NCBI RefSeq assembly: GCF_963678635.1
Contig: NC_087063.1
Location: 75,721,617-75,785,616 of the forward strand
DNA from: Symsagittifera roscoffensis
Taxonomy: Eukaryota; Xenacoelomorpha; Acoela; Convolutidae
Length of the DNA: 64,000 nucleotides
Direction: 5' to 3'
Below are positions 21,901 to 31,864 of the stretch, piece after piece. The notes below the pieces were generated by a model. It worked only from the letters and a program-made list of their open reading frames with translations, had not been told where the DNA came from and did not search any database. The translations under genes and the position numbers were made by a program. Numbering within the stretch: position 1 is the stretch's first letter; every line of letters begins with the position of its first letter.

Positions 21901-24847
21901 TAACTCATATAATAGATCGAACTATAACAGACCAAACAATAATTACCAAAACAGATCGCGAAATAATTCACAAAATCGACACTCAAGTTATAATAATCGT
22001 TATAGAAATTATTCCCAATCACCACACCGGAATAATAATAATTATAATAATTCTAATAATCGCCACAGAAGTAGTACACCTAAACATCAAAGACAAATCA
22101 ATCAAGTACAGTCTAATCCAGAAACAACATCAGACCCTCCAGGTATTGATGACACAGTAACTGATACGTTACAACTCAATCAAATAAACTGTACATCATC
22201 AGATTCAGAAAGTGATACAGAAAACACTCTTTCTATCAATATGATAAAAGTCGAAAATGACTATGAATCTGTCATATATGAACAACCTTTTTCATCACAC
22301 ATATATGAAAATCAATCAGAATTTCTTCAAAATTATTACACTACACCCATAAATTCCACACCAACGACGCAAGAAACAAATGAGATTAACAACACAAATC
22401 AAACCAATAAAAATACCAAAACAAAATGCTTGAATACAAACCACATTTATCAAAATATACAAAAAGAACAACCCAAAGAAAAAATTTGGACAATACCATT
22501 TCTCTTAGAAAGCCCAAGAAATAAAGAATTTCAACCACCAGACCTTGAAATAGATTTTTTAATTGATTCAGGAGCAGAATCAAACATAATAAACATCCCC
22601 ACATGGAATGAAATAAAAACTTTACACCCAAAACTAACACCTCTTGAAACCTCCAGTAAGTTAGCAACAGCACAAGGATCAACATTGATAAACTACGGAA
22701 AAATCCAATTATTTCTCCTCCCCACCAGAACAATGGAACAAAGCAAAATTTTAAATAAGCCATTTAAACAAATATTCCATATCACTGATATTAAATATAA
22801 TATCATTGGAATACCATTTATTTCGAAGTATATACCAACAATTAACATACTAAATAGTAAAATATTAATCAAAGATAAATATACAAAAACAAAAGAAACA
22901 TCCCTAACGTTTTTTCAAAGATTAAATAAACAACCACCATTCTTTTCAAAATTCTACCCAATATTTAACCAACAAAGAAAACACCTAAAACCACTATCAG
23001 GAAATATCTATAATTTTTCAATCAAACAAGTTCACCAATATGATAAAGAACAAAACAAACAAAAATTTTATATGTCAGAATTTGAATTCAAACCTATTCA
23101 CAAATTTTTCAAAATCACAATCTCATCCATAAAATATTTGAAAAATTCGAATTCCGATATCATTTCCTTACATGTCTATAACAACACACCTTACCAAGTA
23201 ACATTACCTTTAGGACTTTTAGGATATTGTGAAACCAACGCTACAATATCACCAATACACGAAAAAGCCTATCGCGTAAATAATATACTCCAATTACTAG
23301 ATATTTGCCAATCTACAATTCTTAATGAAGAATTATCTATAAATAATATAATAAGTAACGAAAACAGAAATACGGATTATTTCACAAAAACTCCATATTT
23401 CAAACCTACATTCAACATAAGTAACTACACAGAGGACCAACAGAAATTTTTAACAATGTTTAATTTCCAACATTCACAAATAACACAAGACGAATTCGAA
23501 AAATTAGCCAAACAGCTAATTAAATATTCATCAGTCTATGCAACATCAAAATTCGATGTTGGAAAAATCAGTTCATCACTACATCTCCCGTTAAAACCAG
23601 ACGCAGTTTTCAAAAAACAGAGAGCAAGTAAAGTACCAATTCACTTACACGATAAAGTAAACAGATTACTCGATATTTTAGAGCAATACAACATTATATC
23701 ACCAGTAAACAAAGAAGAACAACCAAAAGGCAACACATTTATCAACCCTGTTATCATTCTAGCTAAAGGAGAATCATTAAAAATCGTTCTCGATGCTAGA
23801 TACCTCAATTCACTTATAGATGAATCAAAATGTAATTGGCCCATTGAACCGATACAAGTTATTTTAACAAAAATAAACGGCAAATACTTTACAACCGCCG
23901 ATATGAATAGTGCATACAATCAAATGCCACTAGATGAACAATCACGACGTTTAACACAATTTGTTATCGGAAACCAACAATATGAATTCAACCGCTTATT
24001 CTATGGAATATCCATAGGACCAGCAGCATTTTCAGCTTTTATGAGCAAAATTTTTAGACCACTAATACTCAAGAAAAACGCAATCACCTATTTAGACGAT
24101 GTTTTTATGCAATCACAAACAAAAGACGAGATGTTCAATGTTTTAGAAAAATATCACCAAATACTTCAGAACGAAAATCTGAAGGCCGCCCCCGATAAAT
24201 CACACTTCTTTTTGACAAGAGTTAAATTCTTAGGACATAATATAGAAAGAAAAACAATCACTCCATTGAAATCACGCATTGACGCTATTCAAAAACTTCA
24301 ACCACCAACAAATAAAAAGAAAATCCAAGAATTTCTTGGAATGTTAAACTTTTTAAGTAAATATGTTTATAAAATGCAATTATATCTACGACCATTTTAT
24401 AACATCCTTAGACAACAAAATAATTTTGAATGGAACACAGAACATCAAACACGATTTGAAGAAATAAAGAAACTTTTAACTGAACAAATTTCAAACACAA
24501 TTCCAGATTCAAATCAACCATTTTATGCAATGTGCGATGCTTCGAACTTTGGCATCGGTGCAGCATTATTACAATCACATAATGGTACAAATAAAATGAA
24601 CCTCATATCAGCAAATTCTCGATTATTCACTCAAGCAGAGCTACGACTCTCAACTCTAATGAGAGAATGTACAGCCATAATATATACACTGACAGAATAT
24701 GAATTTCTGATACTTGGATCAAAACATCCCACAGTTCTATTCACAGATCATAAACCAATCATCTTTCTTTTTACACAAAAGTCTAATCCAAACCACCGAG
24801 TTTACAGATTTCAACTAATTCTAATGAAATTTCCAATTTACATATAG
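18881..24847 (+). CDS. gag-pol: Gag-protease-RT-RNase H polyprotein
   Basis: A 1988-codon ORF. Residues 1 to ~590 are unrecognised and Gln/Asn-rich towards the end. About 590-790 resembles a retrotransposon Gag capsid (LDGAAQKWF near 652). A CCHC zinc knuckle, CNYCRRYGHSISEC, is at 842-855, followed by an Asn/Arg/Ser/Tyr-rich low-complexity tract at ~905-1075. The aspartic protease has IDSGAES with D1229. RT carries its first catalytic Asp at 1674 (ADMNSAYNQM) and YLDD at 1737-1740. RNase H acids are D1886 (CDASNFG), E1929 (MREC) and D1956 (TDHK). The ORF stops at 24845-24847 a few residues short of the usual RNase H end, which lies in the -1 frame, fused to the integrase. All catalytic residues are present. 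Start chosen at the first ATG of the frame, just inside the upstream ORF. Confidence 0.92.
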   Translation: MSSTHTPGEESPDDDEIFPFIVDATTDRGQHIFCKNLLLNLFEPGISPCKTEFPDVKIKRQIIDHYLKDICNITQQYGIYSIEFTSPNHNNRKYTIQTDDLDLEFSKVFSEYIKSIQYHNSQRANSIFTNEVFAIIYSYISILENEIPITNVSPTETSKHLKVRHEITLLSSYLNIIKENFTKDDVSQHTKHDLQKILAWFIIDYFTHNIDLIAQARKNFRPQNSNDDTAITEQSDYVWDPEWSHPAFISFPQSISSQAISTISYIRDYVKVIPLTIDATPLNYNTFLPDTQNNSLNSTVIHNENLNGTRNLTQQDIQTPSHFINEEIVHTTTTQQSISPIRPNLTTPRNTNPSQTQVTLQSTVKPSVAPKYSHMDYQTYRPMTIPSKTRKTFTRNNFADHNYNYTHPSKTYNQPQRNFNQYTRSRNWDNPMIQPNSINFQTNPPQDHSENYPFFQQNKNKKQTSYQMDYLSSDDDFLQPDIFAQNTQEYRRQGIQRTRTNHRNFSPQPIDAQHQQPIQQQNLINTQSFQPIQQQNPMTAHSYQASQMQNEIPLPYYLQQHEITRNQLSNFSQMPNAAESLQMTMNPYLMGGSSITSNKPLMVFTGTDPEYSVEDYLNAVTANLILNIGPEPINTPLHQNWIHRRTALIQTTLDGAAQKWFSVLPLEIKSNWKRFTQEFSKMFDSERNKQQQRVLCNEIRRLPNETIKQIAVRIETLVRKAYSLNTHDYKNTKMTEILMMTLTPQLRKIAIKKRASHPSSIREPDLDFRKLVDKLEQAEITMKLEETENLKLQYVNRIETTPTNINNIQESETDLVEKITEILNIYEKNPNFKGKPSFKKWCNYCRRYGHSISECRQKQQDNQNKPQKYKEPNKSFYQYMKKDQNLPNKTVYSNNSSGKPLPNNTNYTRNQSPYNSSYRGRSPERRNTQNSSQNHYNTPNSRSNYSRSNSNTQRFVSRSNSQSRNNYYPNNQSRNSSYNRNRNYSYNRNRSYSNNRNQNYPNNQSRNNSYNRSNYNRPNNNYQNRSRNNSQNRHSSYNNRYRNYSQSPHRNNNNYNNSNNRHRSSTPKHQRQINQVQSNPETTSDPPGIDDTVTDTLQLNQINCTSSDSESDTENTLSINMIKVENDYESVIYEQPFSSHIYENQSEFLQNYYTTPINSTPTTQETNEINNTNQTNKNTKTKCLNTNHIYQNIQKEQPKEKIWTIPFLLESPRNKEFQPPDLEIDFLIDSGAESNIINIPTWNEIKTLHPKLTPLETSSKLATAQGSTLINYGKIQLFLLPTRTMEQSKILNKPFKQIFHITDIKYNIIGIPFISKYIPTINILNSKILIKDKYTKTKETSLTFFQRLNKQPPFFSKFYPIFNQQRKHLKPLSGNIYNFSIKQVHQYDKEQNKQKFYMSEFEFKPIHKFFKITISSIKYLKNSNSDIISLHVYNNTPYQVTLPLGLLGYCETNATISPIHEKAYRVNNILQLLDICQSTILNEELSINNIISNENRNTDYFTKTPYFKPTFNISNYTEDQQKFLTMFNFQHSQITQDEFEKLAKQLIKYSSVYATSKFDVGKISSSLHLPLKPDAVFKKQRASKVPIHLHDKVNRLLDILEQYNIISPVNKEEQPKGNTFINPVIILAKGESLKIVLDARYLNSLIDESKCNWPIEPIQVILTKINGKYFTTADMNSAYNQMPLDEQSRRLTQFVIGNQQYEFNRLFYGISIGPAAFSAFMSKIFRPLILKKNAITYLDDVFMQSQTKDEMFNVLEKYHQILQNENLKAAPDKSHFFLTRVKFLGHNIERKTITPLKSRIDAIQKLQPPTNKKKIQEFLGMLNFLSKYVYKMQLYLRPFYNILRQQNNFEWNTEHQTRFEEIKKLLTEQISNTIPDSNQPFYAMCDASNFGIGAALLQSHNGTNKMNLISANSRLFTQAELRLSTLMRECTAIIYTLTEYEFLILGSKHPTVLFTDHKPIIFLFTQKSNPNHRVYRFQLILMKFPIYI

Positions 24848-27102
24848 TTTGGACTGCAGGAAAAAATCTTGCATTACCAGACACCTTAAGTCGAAATACA
24901 CCACCTGAATTACTTACACGAAAAACAACAGTTGAAATACCCAAAAACATAAAATTCTACCTTGCAGAAAACGAAACATCACCCCGATTGGAATGCAAAT
25001 ATGCAGTAAAAACAGATATTGAACAATCACAAATAAATAGTTTACAACATTTCCCACTTTATTTAGATTGTCAAAATAATCATTATGAAGTTGATCTACT
25101 AGGAACATCAACTTTCAAACCAATCCCATATTCTCAATGGATAAAAAATAACACCCAACAAAAACGAACAAAACAACACCCACCTAAGAAAGACCATTTT
25201 CCACTAATTGAAAAAGAAGATTTAACTGATAAAATAAATTTATCAGGACCACAAACAAATGATTCAAAATACACAATAAATCAAGTTTTTGACCTTCACG
25301 ACCCACTTGATACAATACCCTTATCTAAATTCGAAATTGAAAACATTTTTCTCCCTCCAACAGAAACGATTACAATTTCAACACTGAAACAATATCAAAA
25401 TCTTGACCCGATAATTAGACAACTAAAATCATGGCACAAATATAAAACTAAACCTGTCAAGGCAGATTCAACCATTCTAGGAAACAAAACACTCCTCCGA
25501 TACTTTCGCAAATTTAACAACACAACAATTAACGAAAATACAGACCTTTTAGAGTATAACCTGAATGAATCTACAGTTCCCTGTCTCCCTTTAAGTATGA
25601 TTCTTATAGCTTTTAATATCTCACATACACAAAATATTAAAGGACACTCTGGATCAGAAAAAACATATTCAAACTTTATACAAAATTTTTACTTCCCAAA
25701 TGCACCAATTTGGATAAAAGTACTATGCAATGATTGTATAGTATGTCAACTAAATAAACCTTACCCAAATCAAAAACAAATAGCACAAAAACAAGATTTT
25801 AAAGGACAAAGCTTGTACTTTAACCATCGTATCTCATTTGATACCAAAGGACCAATTTCACCCTCATCCGAAGGAAACTCCTACATTATGGTAATTGTTG
25901 ACGCATTTACACATTATGTAGCACTTAACCCAGTACCACATTGTAACGCTTATTACGCTTACACAACACTCTACGAACACTGGATAGCAAAATTCGGACT
26001 ACCAGAAATTTTAGCTACAGACAACGGTACAGAATTCATAAATAATGAAATTATCACACTATGTCATTTATACAACATTAAACACAAACCACGTACATCT
26101 CATGCACCTTGGACAAACGGCTTAGTCGAAGGTATGAACCGTTCATTACAAGAATATCTCAGATGTATCATCAACGGAAATGATACAAAATATACCGAAT
26201 GGTCAGCAGATGTAAAATTATTTCCCCTAGCGTATAATTCACAAATTACGACAACTTTAGGAATGTCACCATACGAGATGGTTTTTAACCAAAAGCCACG
26301 CAAACCAATAATGTTTACAGCAAATTCTCATAAAAACGCACAAGGTTATTGTCAACCAAATAAAGACTCAATTTGTTATAACCTACCTTTACATACACAC
26401 GATGAAGATCATTTTCATCACCCACAAATTCTTAAACTAGCCTCCGGTACACACACCGAATGGATTCTAAATAGAGATAAAAAACACAATGAAATTTATC
26501 AAAAAATAACAAAAAAGTTATTACAAAGACAAAACATTAATGAACAAATAAATTCACGCTTTACACCAGCCTCCGATTTACAAATTGGAACATTTGTTTT
26601 AATACCTATTTTTAATACTCACAAAGGAATTTCTAAAAAATTACAACCCCTTCGAAAAGGACCATACCAAATAATTGTAAAACCCACTGATGTCACATAT
26701 AAAATTACCGACTCAAACAAAAAAGAAATCGTTCAACATCGAAACAACCTACTACCTTATTACCCAAAAGAATACGCACTCCGCGAATTAACTCAATTAT
26801 ATTCTTTCACAGGATTAAAAATCATTCAAAATGAACCACATCTGAAAAACACAGAACAAAATGATAACCCCACCGAAAATCAAAACACAAAACCAATCGC
26901 CACCAAAAACAATACACAAAACCATAAAGAATCCCCAAAACAAAGAAAAAATAGAAAAATGACCGAACAAATAATACCCCAAGAACAAATCGACAAATCA
27001 GAAAATAGAAAAACAACAAGACTCCGAAATCAACCACGAAAAAACTATAAAATATTCATCCCCCAATCTAAAATTTTAAAGAAAGTAGAATTTCAAAAGT
27101 AA
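24826..27102 (+). CDS. pol: Pol continuation: RNase H end and integrase (DD35E)
   Basis: The frame is open before its first ATG (24988), and the codons around 24835-24900 are the normal end of gypsy RNase H (IVWTAGKNLALPDTLSR). It is therefore reached from the gag-pol ORF by a -1 frame change or is split by an indel. Numbering from 24988: HHCC zinc module H213, H220, C250, C253; catalytic D285 (FDTKGP), D345 (TDNGTEF) and E381 (LVEGMN), with 35 residues between the last two; a GPY/F module (LRKGPYQI, about 556-563); then a hydrophilic tail. All key residues are intact. No canonical X XXY YYZ slip site ends in the zero frame in the last ~20 nt before the stop, so mutation or sequence error is as likely as recoding. 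Confidence 0.9.
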   Translation, partial: EISNLHIVWTAGKNLALPDTLSRNTPPELLTRKTTVEIPKNIKFYLAENETSPRLECKYAVKTDIEQSQINSLQHFPLYLDCQNNHYEVDLLGTSTFKPIPYSQWIKNNTQQKRTKQHPPKKDHFPLIEKEDLTDKINLSGPQTNDSKYTINQVFDLHDPLDTIPLSKFEIENIFLPPTETITISTLKQYQNLDPIIRQLKSWHKYKTKPVKADSTILGNKTLLRYFRKFNNTTINENTDLLEYNLNESTVPCLPLSMILIAFNISHTQNIKGHSGSEKTYSNFIQNFYFPNAPIWIKVLCNDCIVCQLNKPYPNQKQIAQKQDFKGQSLYFNHRISFDTKGPISPSSEGNSYIMVIVDAFTHYVALNPVPHCNAYYAYTTLYEHWIAKFGLPEILATDNGTEFINNEIITLCHLYNIKHKPRTSHAPWTNGLVEGMNRSLQEYLRCIINGNDTKYTEWSADVKLFPLAYNSQITTTLGMSPYEMVFNQKPRKPIMFTANSHKNAQGYCQPNKDSICYNLPLHTHDEDHFHHPQILKLASGTHTEWILNRDKKHNEIYQKITKKLLQRQNINEQINSRFTPASDLQIGTFVLIPIFNTHKGISKKLQPLRKGPYQIIVKPTDVTYKITDSNKKEIVQHRNNLLPYYPKEYALRELTQLYSFTGLKIIQNEPHLKNTEQNDNPTENQNTKPIATKNNTQNHKESPKQRKNRKMTEQIIPQEQIDKSENRKTTRLRNQPRKNYKIFIPQSKILKKVEFQK

Positions 27103-27700
27103 TTTTAACATTATACTTCACTATCTTGAAACCTTCGAAACATTTTTCATTTCCATTTTTCAAAATAACATGCTGACAAGTACGCAATAATTCTAGTTCA
27201 AAATAGACCAATAGGATTCATCCAATCCGTCACTTTCTCTAACTGAAACTAAGACCAATTAGACGATTCATATAGAACTCCAGGCACATCTATAACTATA
27301 ACTTTACGACCTCCAGGTCAAAAATAAGCAAACCACTCCAACTTGACAACTAAAATAAATATCACCATAATACCGTACACCTCCCTTATCTAATAACCCA
27401 AAGATCAACAATATTTCCCCAACTCAGACCACGAATACCCCCAAAGCAAATTTGTTAACTTAGCCTAAAGTAACAAAATGAACATTTTAATTAGCCTAAA
27501 GTATAAAAATCTCACCATACCCCGGATCATTTGACAAACAAAAATAAAGAAAAAGACGACCTCCCGATCACCATGAAAATTGCCCCCAACAATTTTTTAC
27601 AAAACTCAACCCACTTGTCAAAAAACTAATAAATAATCCGACCACACTTGAAAATCGCCTCAAACAGCAAAAAATATTCGACCAAGAGATCATTTCTTAA
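27103..27700 (+). other. Post-pol non-coding spacer of the element
   Basis: About 600 bp without a useful frame between integrase and the small membrane ORFs. TTAGCCTAAAGTA occurs twice (about 27459 and 27492). It is a plausible place for a subgenomic splice acceptor, but none stands out. Confidence 0.4.
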
Positions 27701-27931
27701 ATGCTCTTCTCTCAATCAGTTACTCAAATACTCATAAATTTTAAACATTTTTTTACAATACTTGAAACCTTGATAATATTTCTTTTTGATATACTTGAAT
27801 CTTTTCTAATAATCCTAATCATTTTTTGTAACATTTTTTTAATTTTCTACACTATTCTCGAACTATTCCTCCAACTTTCCAAAACCCTTGATTATATCCA
27901 CAGGTACGATTTATACAACTTGTCTAAATGA
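27701..27931 (+). CDS. Hydrophobic small ORF of the element (76 codons)
   Basis: Almost the whole product is hydrophobic (LETLIIFLFDILESFLIILIIFCNIFLIFY), consistent with one or two membrane spans. Its stop overlaps the start of the next ORF as ATGA at 27928-27931, an arrangement known to allow termination-reinitiation. I recognise no family. Because TTT/ATT-rich DNA gives hydrophobic codons by chance, expression is uncertain. It marks a sudden change from the A-rich coding style on both sides. Confidence 0.35.
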   Translation: MLFSQSVTQILINFKHFFTILETLIIFLFDILESFLIILIIFCNIFLIFYTILELFLQLSKTLDYIHRYDLYNLSK

Positions 27932-28116
27932 TACGAACAATTTTCAGTAGAACTGATATTTTTTTATTGTTTGTAATTTTCATAAAATTTTTATCATCCC
28001 TCATTTTGACAATATGTAAATGTATAAAGAAAGCAATCTTCACATTTGCCCTAGCAACAATCCTTCTAATTCTTTTTTTGGAAGAATATTATAATAAACA
28101 TAAACCTTCCCACTAA
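27928..28116 (+). CDS. Second hydrophobic small ORF (62 codons)
   Basis: It starts inside the stop of the previous ORF (ATGA). The product has hydrophobic segments (IFLLFVIFIKFLSSLILTI and FALATILLILFL) separated by a basic, Cys-containing loop (CKCIKK), and ends with a charged tail. It could be a small two-span membrane protein. It stops six bases before the 378-codon ATG-less frame opens. Family unknown. Confidence 0.35.
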   Translation: MIRTIFSRTDIFLLFVIFIKFLSSLILTICKCIKKAIFTFALATILLILFLEEYYNKHKPSH

Positions 28117-28121
28117 AGTAA

Positions 28122-29258
28122 CAATTCAAAAATCCATCAAAAATTGCTACCCAACAGTCACAAAGTCAGTCTTCACCGACATCATCCCAAGATAACCAAA
28201 CACCACCTTCAATTACTCAAAATCCTCAAACATCTACACGAATTTCTTTTCAAGACAATCCATACACTTTTGAAGAACGACATGCTCGTTTATCTGAACC
28301 ACTAGAACCAGTTCAACGACAAGCACCTTTAAGTGAACCAACATATAACCTATACCCAACACTACCACAAGAACTAAGTAGAATAAGAAATCCTAGTCAA
28401 AACCAAAATACAGTCGAAATAAATAGACAAATTATACATCCTCGACGAAACAGAAATTTTCAAACTCCCCGAGTTCATTTTGATATACCTCAATCCCCAT
28501 CACAAAACACTCCAGAAAACCCCATTGGTATATTACCAGAAACCCCTACGCTTCTTTCACAACGTAGCACCTCAAGCCTACCATCAGATTACTTAGGTTC
28601 AACACCAACATCTGAACAAATACGTGAAAATCCCTTTAACCCCCCAAACCAGGCATCACGACTACCATATTGGACAACACATTCATTTACACAAGGTGAA
28701 TTAAATTTAGTCAATAATCCAATAGATATTTCAACGGATACAACAACATCCTCATCACTACCAGAAACATTATCACTACCATCAACACCATCAATAAGCC
28801 AGATTTCACCACCACCTTTTAACTTAAATTTTCCAAATAATCTCGACGCCAGATATCGAGAACAATCATCAATAAATATTCCTTTAAGATTAGATTGGAA
28901 TACATTTACAGCACCTCCACCATTATTTGGACAACACTTAGAAAGTAACCGCCTTCATAACTGGGCACTTAATAGATTACAATATCGCCAAGATATTCAC
29001 AACGATATCCGTGATCACAATATTCAAATACTCCAACAAAACAGTTTACAATTAAAGTTTGAAATCACAGTTAAGTTAAATAATATTACCCAACATCCCT
29101 ACCCATTAAATCCACCTAACATAACAGCTCAATCACTACCACCACCGTTTATAACTACTGAAGTAATATACAAATACGACAGATATACCAAAAACACAAT
29201 TGGCTACATTACATTTTATAATCCATACTCAGGATTATCATACACATGTATATTCTAA
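28122..29258 (+). CDS. 378-codon open frame without any ATG, Pro/Ser/Gln-rich
   Basis: The frame runs from just after a TAA at 28119-28121 to TAA 29256-29258 with no in-frame ATG, which is why a normal ORF search misses it. Composition matches the other element proteins (A-rich codons; Pro, Ser, Thr, Gln, Asn). The first ~200 codons look disordered, and the end is more folded-looking (NTIGYITFYNPYSGLSYTCIF). Expression would need splicing onto an upstream start, a non-AUG start or read-on from the preceding ORF. CAG/AAG acceptor-like sites occur in its first 60 bases. It overlaps the env-like ORF by 13 nt. Function unknown; staying open this long in such AT-rich DNA argues it is, or recently was, translated. 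Confidence 0.6.
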   Translation, partial: QFKNPSKIATQQSQSQSSPTSSQDNQTPPSITQNPQTSTRISFQDNPYTFEERHARLSEPLEPVQRQAPLSEPTYNLYPTLPQELSRIRNPSQNQNTVEINRQIIHPRRNRNFQTPRVHFDIPQSPSQNTPENPIGILPETPTLLSQRSTSSLPSDYLGSTPTSEQIRENPFNPPNQASRLPYWTTHSFTQGELNLVNNPIDISTDTTTSSSLPETLSLPSTPSISQISPPPFNLNFPNNLDARYREQSSINIPLRLDWNTFTAPPPLFGQHLESNRLHNWALNRLQYRQDIHNDIRDHNIQILQQNSLQLKFEITVKLNNITQHPYPLNPPNITAQSLPPPFITTEVIYKYDRYTKNTIGYITFYNPYSGLSYTCIF

Positions 29259-31864
29259 AATTATTAATTTTTCTCCAACTCCTTTTTCTAGTAATCTCAA
29301 ATCAAAACATAAACCCTTCTCCTCGTACAGGACCACAAGATTTATTAGTAACACATTACGATTGTGAAGAAAATGAACAAAAAACACTACATAAATATGC
29401 AATAAATCAAGTATCACAATGTGAAACAGAACCACAAGCTATAGAAACCACAGATGTAATAGCAACACTCTATTCAAAAGCCCGAGCAACAACAGTTACA
29501 GGTTATAAATTCACAGCAACATTTTCCGAAAAGAAAGTACATTGTTCACAAGTCTCGAACGGAAACAAAAACCGACTTGACCATGAATCTTTCTATCAGA
29601 GTAATATAGAACGTCTTTTACATCTCAATCCCGACGATTGTAAAAGTGAATTACTTAGACTAAACATCACACAAAATAAAAACTCCGCAAGAAATTTAGT
29701 TAATTTCAAGTTTTTTCAGACTCTGTACATCAATCACAACTTGAAAGACACCAAGGACATATAAAACTAGACGAAAAATACCCGTATAACGGCGCACACG
29801 GATGATTAACCTATGACCTACACGATAAACATTGGATACCACACATTGGTATAAATGACCCATCAAAACTGCAAAGCAGACACAAAAAGTAAAGGATACC
29901 AAGAAATAATGTTTTTCGATTGGAAAATACAACTCGAAAAAATACAACTAACACGAGATTTATCAGATAATACAATGATCTATCAAGGAATCCGATTACC
30001 TTGTAAAAATGATCAAGGTTATTGCGACCCTACAACGAGAACACAAGCAACCATTGTTTGGTTCCCCGAAGATACATGTACAACATTTCAAGTAGCAAAA
30101 ATACACGCTCGTATGATAAAATTTCACGAAAAATATTTTATACAATCAATTCCATATGAACAAGTCCATCCATCATGAAAACTAAGTTCTAATTTTAGAA
30201 ACATAGACAATATAGAAAATAAATTGACACGTTTTCAAATATATCAAGAAACAGAACTTGCATGTAAATACAGGAATCCACTTCACAGAACACAATACTC
30301 TGAAATATTAGTTGAATACGAAAAAGGATTCGACATGACCACTGGAAAAGTAAAAATCGACCCATATGCCACAGGTCATCCTCTAAACGAAGGAACATCC
30401 TATATACCAGTTAATTTTGAAAAAAGCAACGGACAACCTGGTGGACATCTAAAACCCCATGACACCAGAAGCACACGCTTACAAGAATTATCACTAATGA
30501 ATACTACATATTTCGGTAATATCCACTATGATATTCATTTAGATATGAAACTAGATTATACAATTAGCCGAATTTTTCAAGAAATGTCACTCTCCGAATT
30601 AGAAACACTACACCAACTATGCGAATTAGAACGAACACAAATATTACAATCACTTGCACTAGCAGTATTAAAAATACCCTATGCAGGATACTTATTATCT
30701 GGAAATAGATCAAATTTTTTAGACTATGAAGGAAACATCTTATGGTTTTATACTTGTACTAAAAAAGTATCACCACTATACGTTTTTGAAGATAAACGAT
30801 GTTATAAAAGAATCCCTATCTTTTATAAGAATAAAGTACATTTCGTGGATACACTTTCACGAAGAACCTATTTCTGGGATACCGCAGTCCCATGTGGATC
30901 AGAAAACAGCCACAATGTAGTACAACTAAACCCTGATGAAAATAAATATTATCTTCTCACTCCATATCCCACATTAATGCAATCACTCAAAAAATTTTCA
31001 CCAGAAAGCATTCGCGCTATTGCTCGAAACCCAAATATAGACTTACAATCAATAGGAATCTATTCAAAATCAGATATTCAACATCACATTAGAACACAAC
31101 AATTCCAAGAATTATTAACACAAATGGACACTATACAAAGACAATCAATAGACCAAAATTTACGCAAACTTGCAGAAACCGCAGGATTTGCCGATATCTA
31201 CACGCAAGACTATAGCGGATATTTTAAAGACATTAAAGATTATATATATCTAAACGGTGAAAAATACCGTCCCCAAGATATATCACCAATTAACATTTTT
31301 AGCTTTGTTACACTCAAAAATGAGATCCTCGATTTTCTAGGATGGCCCTACTACATCTTAGAAAAATTGACTATTTTATACGCAATGTTTAACTTTATTG
31401 GATTTCTTTTCTCACTTTTAAAAGGAATCTACAACACATGTGCTATACACACACAAGTAAACAGACAAGCAAGCGTAGCACGCATACTCTTTGCAGGATT
31501 TTTTGGAATCTTTTCTACATCTATAAACAAAATTCTTTTAGACGCACAAATAAAAGAATATAACACAAAAATAGCAACACGACAAAATACATACGACGAA
31601 GAACATAACAATGTAGACATAACGCCAACGGCACCACAATTACCACCCCTACCAAATAACCATCCACTATCCCTAGTCCCACGAAATTTTCGAAATTTAG
31701 CCATCACACATAATCCAAATTTTCGACTCACCACATCACAAAGTCCCATTCAACATATAATGACACACCAGTCACAAGATGATAATACTTATGAACAAAT
31801 TATTGAACAACCCCATACCACCGCTTTTCAGTCTCAAAATAATCATTTTTTTAGCCCACGATGA
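29246..31864 (+). pseudogene. env: Env-like membrane glycoprotein gene, interrupted
   Basis: It starts with a clear signal peptide (MYILKLLIFLQLLFLVIS). The ectodomain has scattered Cys, including HYDCEENE, and a few N-glycosylation sites. Near the end is a membrane anchor (ILYAMFNFIGFLFSLL, about 31372-31420) and a basic/Pro-rich tail. Most of it is in one frame, but there are breaks: a frame change near 29710 at a T-run, an in-frame TGA in the shifted stretch near 29803, return to the first frame by 29855, and an in-frame TGA at 30176-30178. Position after pol, signal peptide and C-terminal anchor support an envelope role. I could not assign a fusion-protein class. Its last bases overlap the next ORF as ATGA (31861-31864). 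Breaks could be mutations or assembly errors, given the identical LTRs. Confidence 0.7.

Noticed and set aside
21744-22160. 138-codon Thr/Ile-rich ORF overlapping gag
   Set aside because: A shadow of the low-complexity Asn/Arg-rich codons of gag in another frame.
24820-24850. Programmed -1 frameshift between RNase H and integrase
   Set aside because: No X XXY YYZ heptamer in the zero frame in the stretch I checked, and the position inside RNase H is not natural; kept only as an open question.
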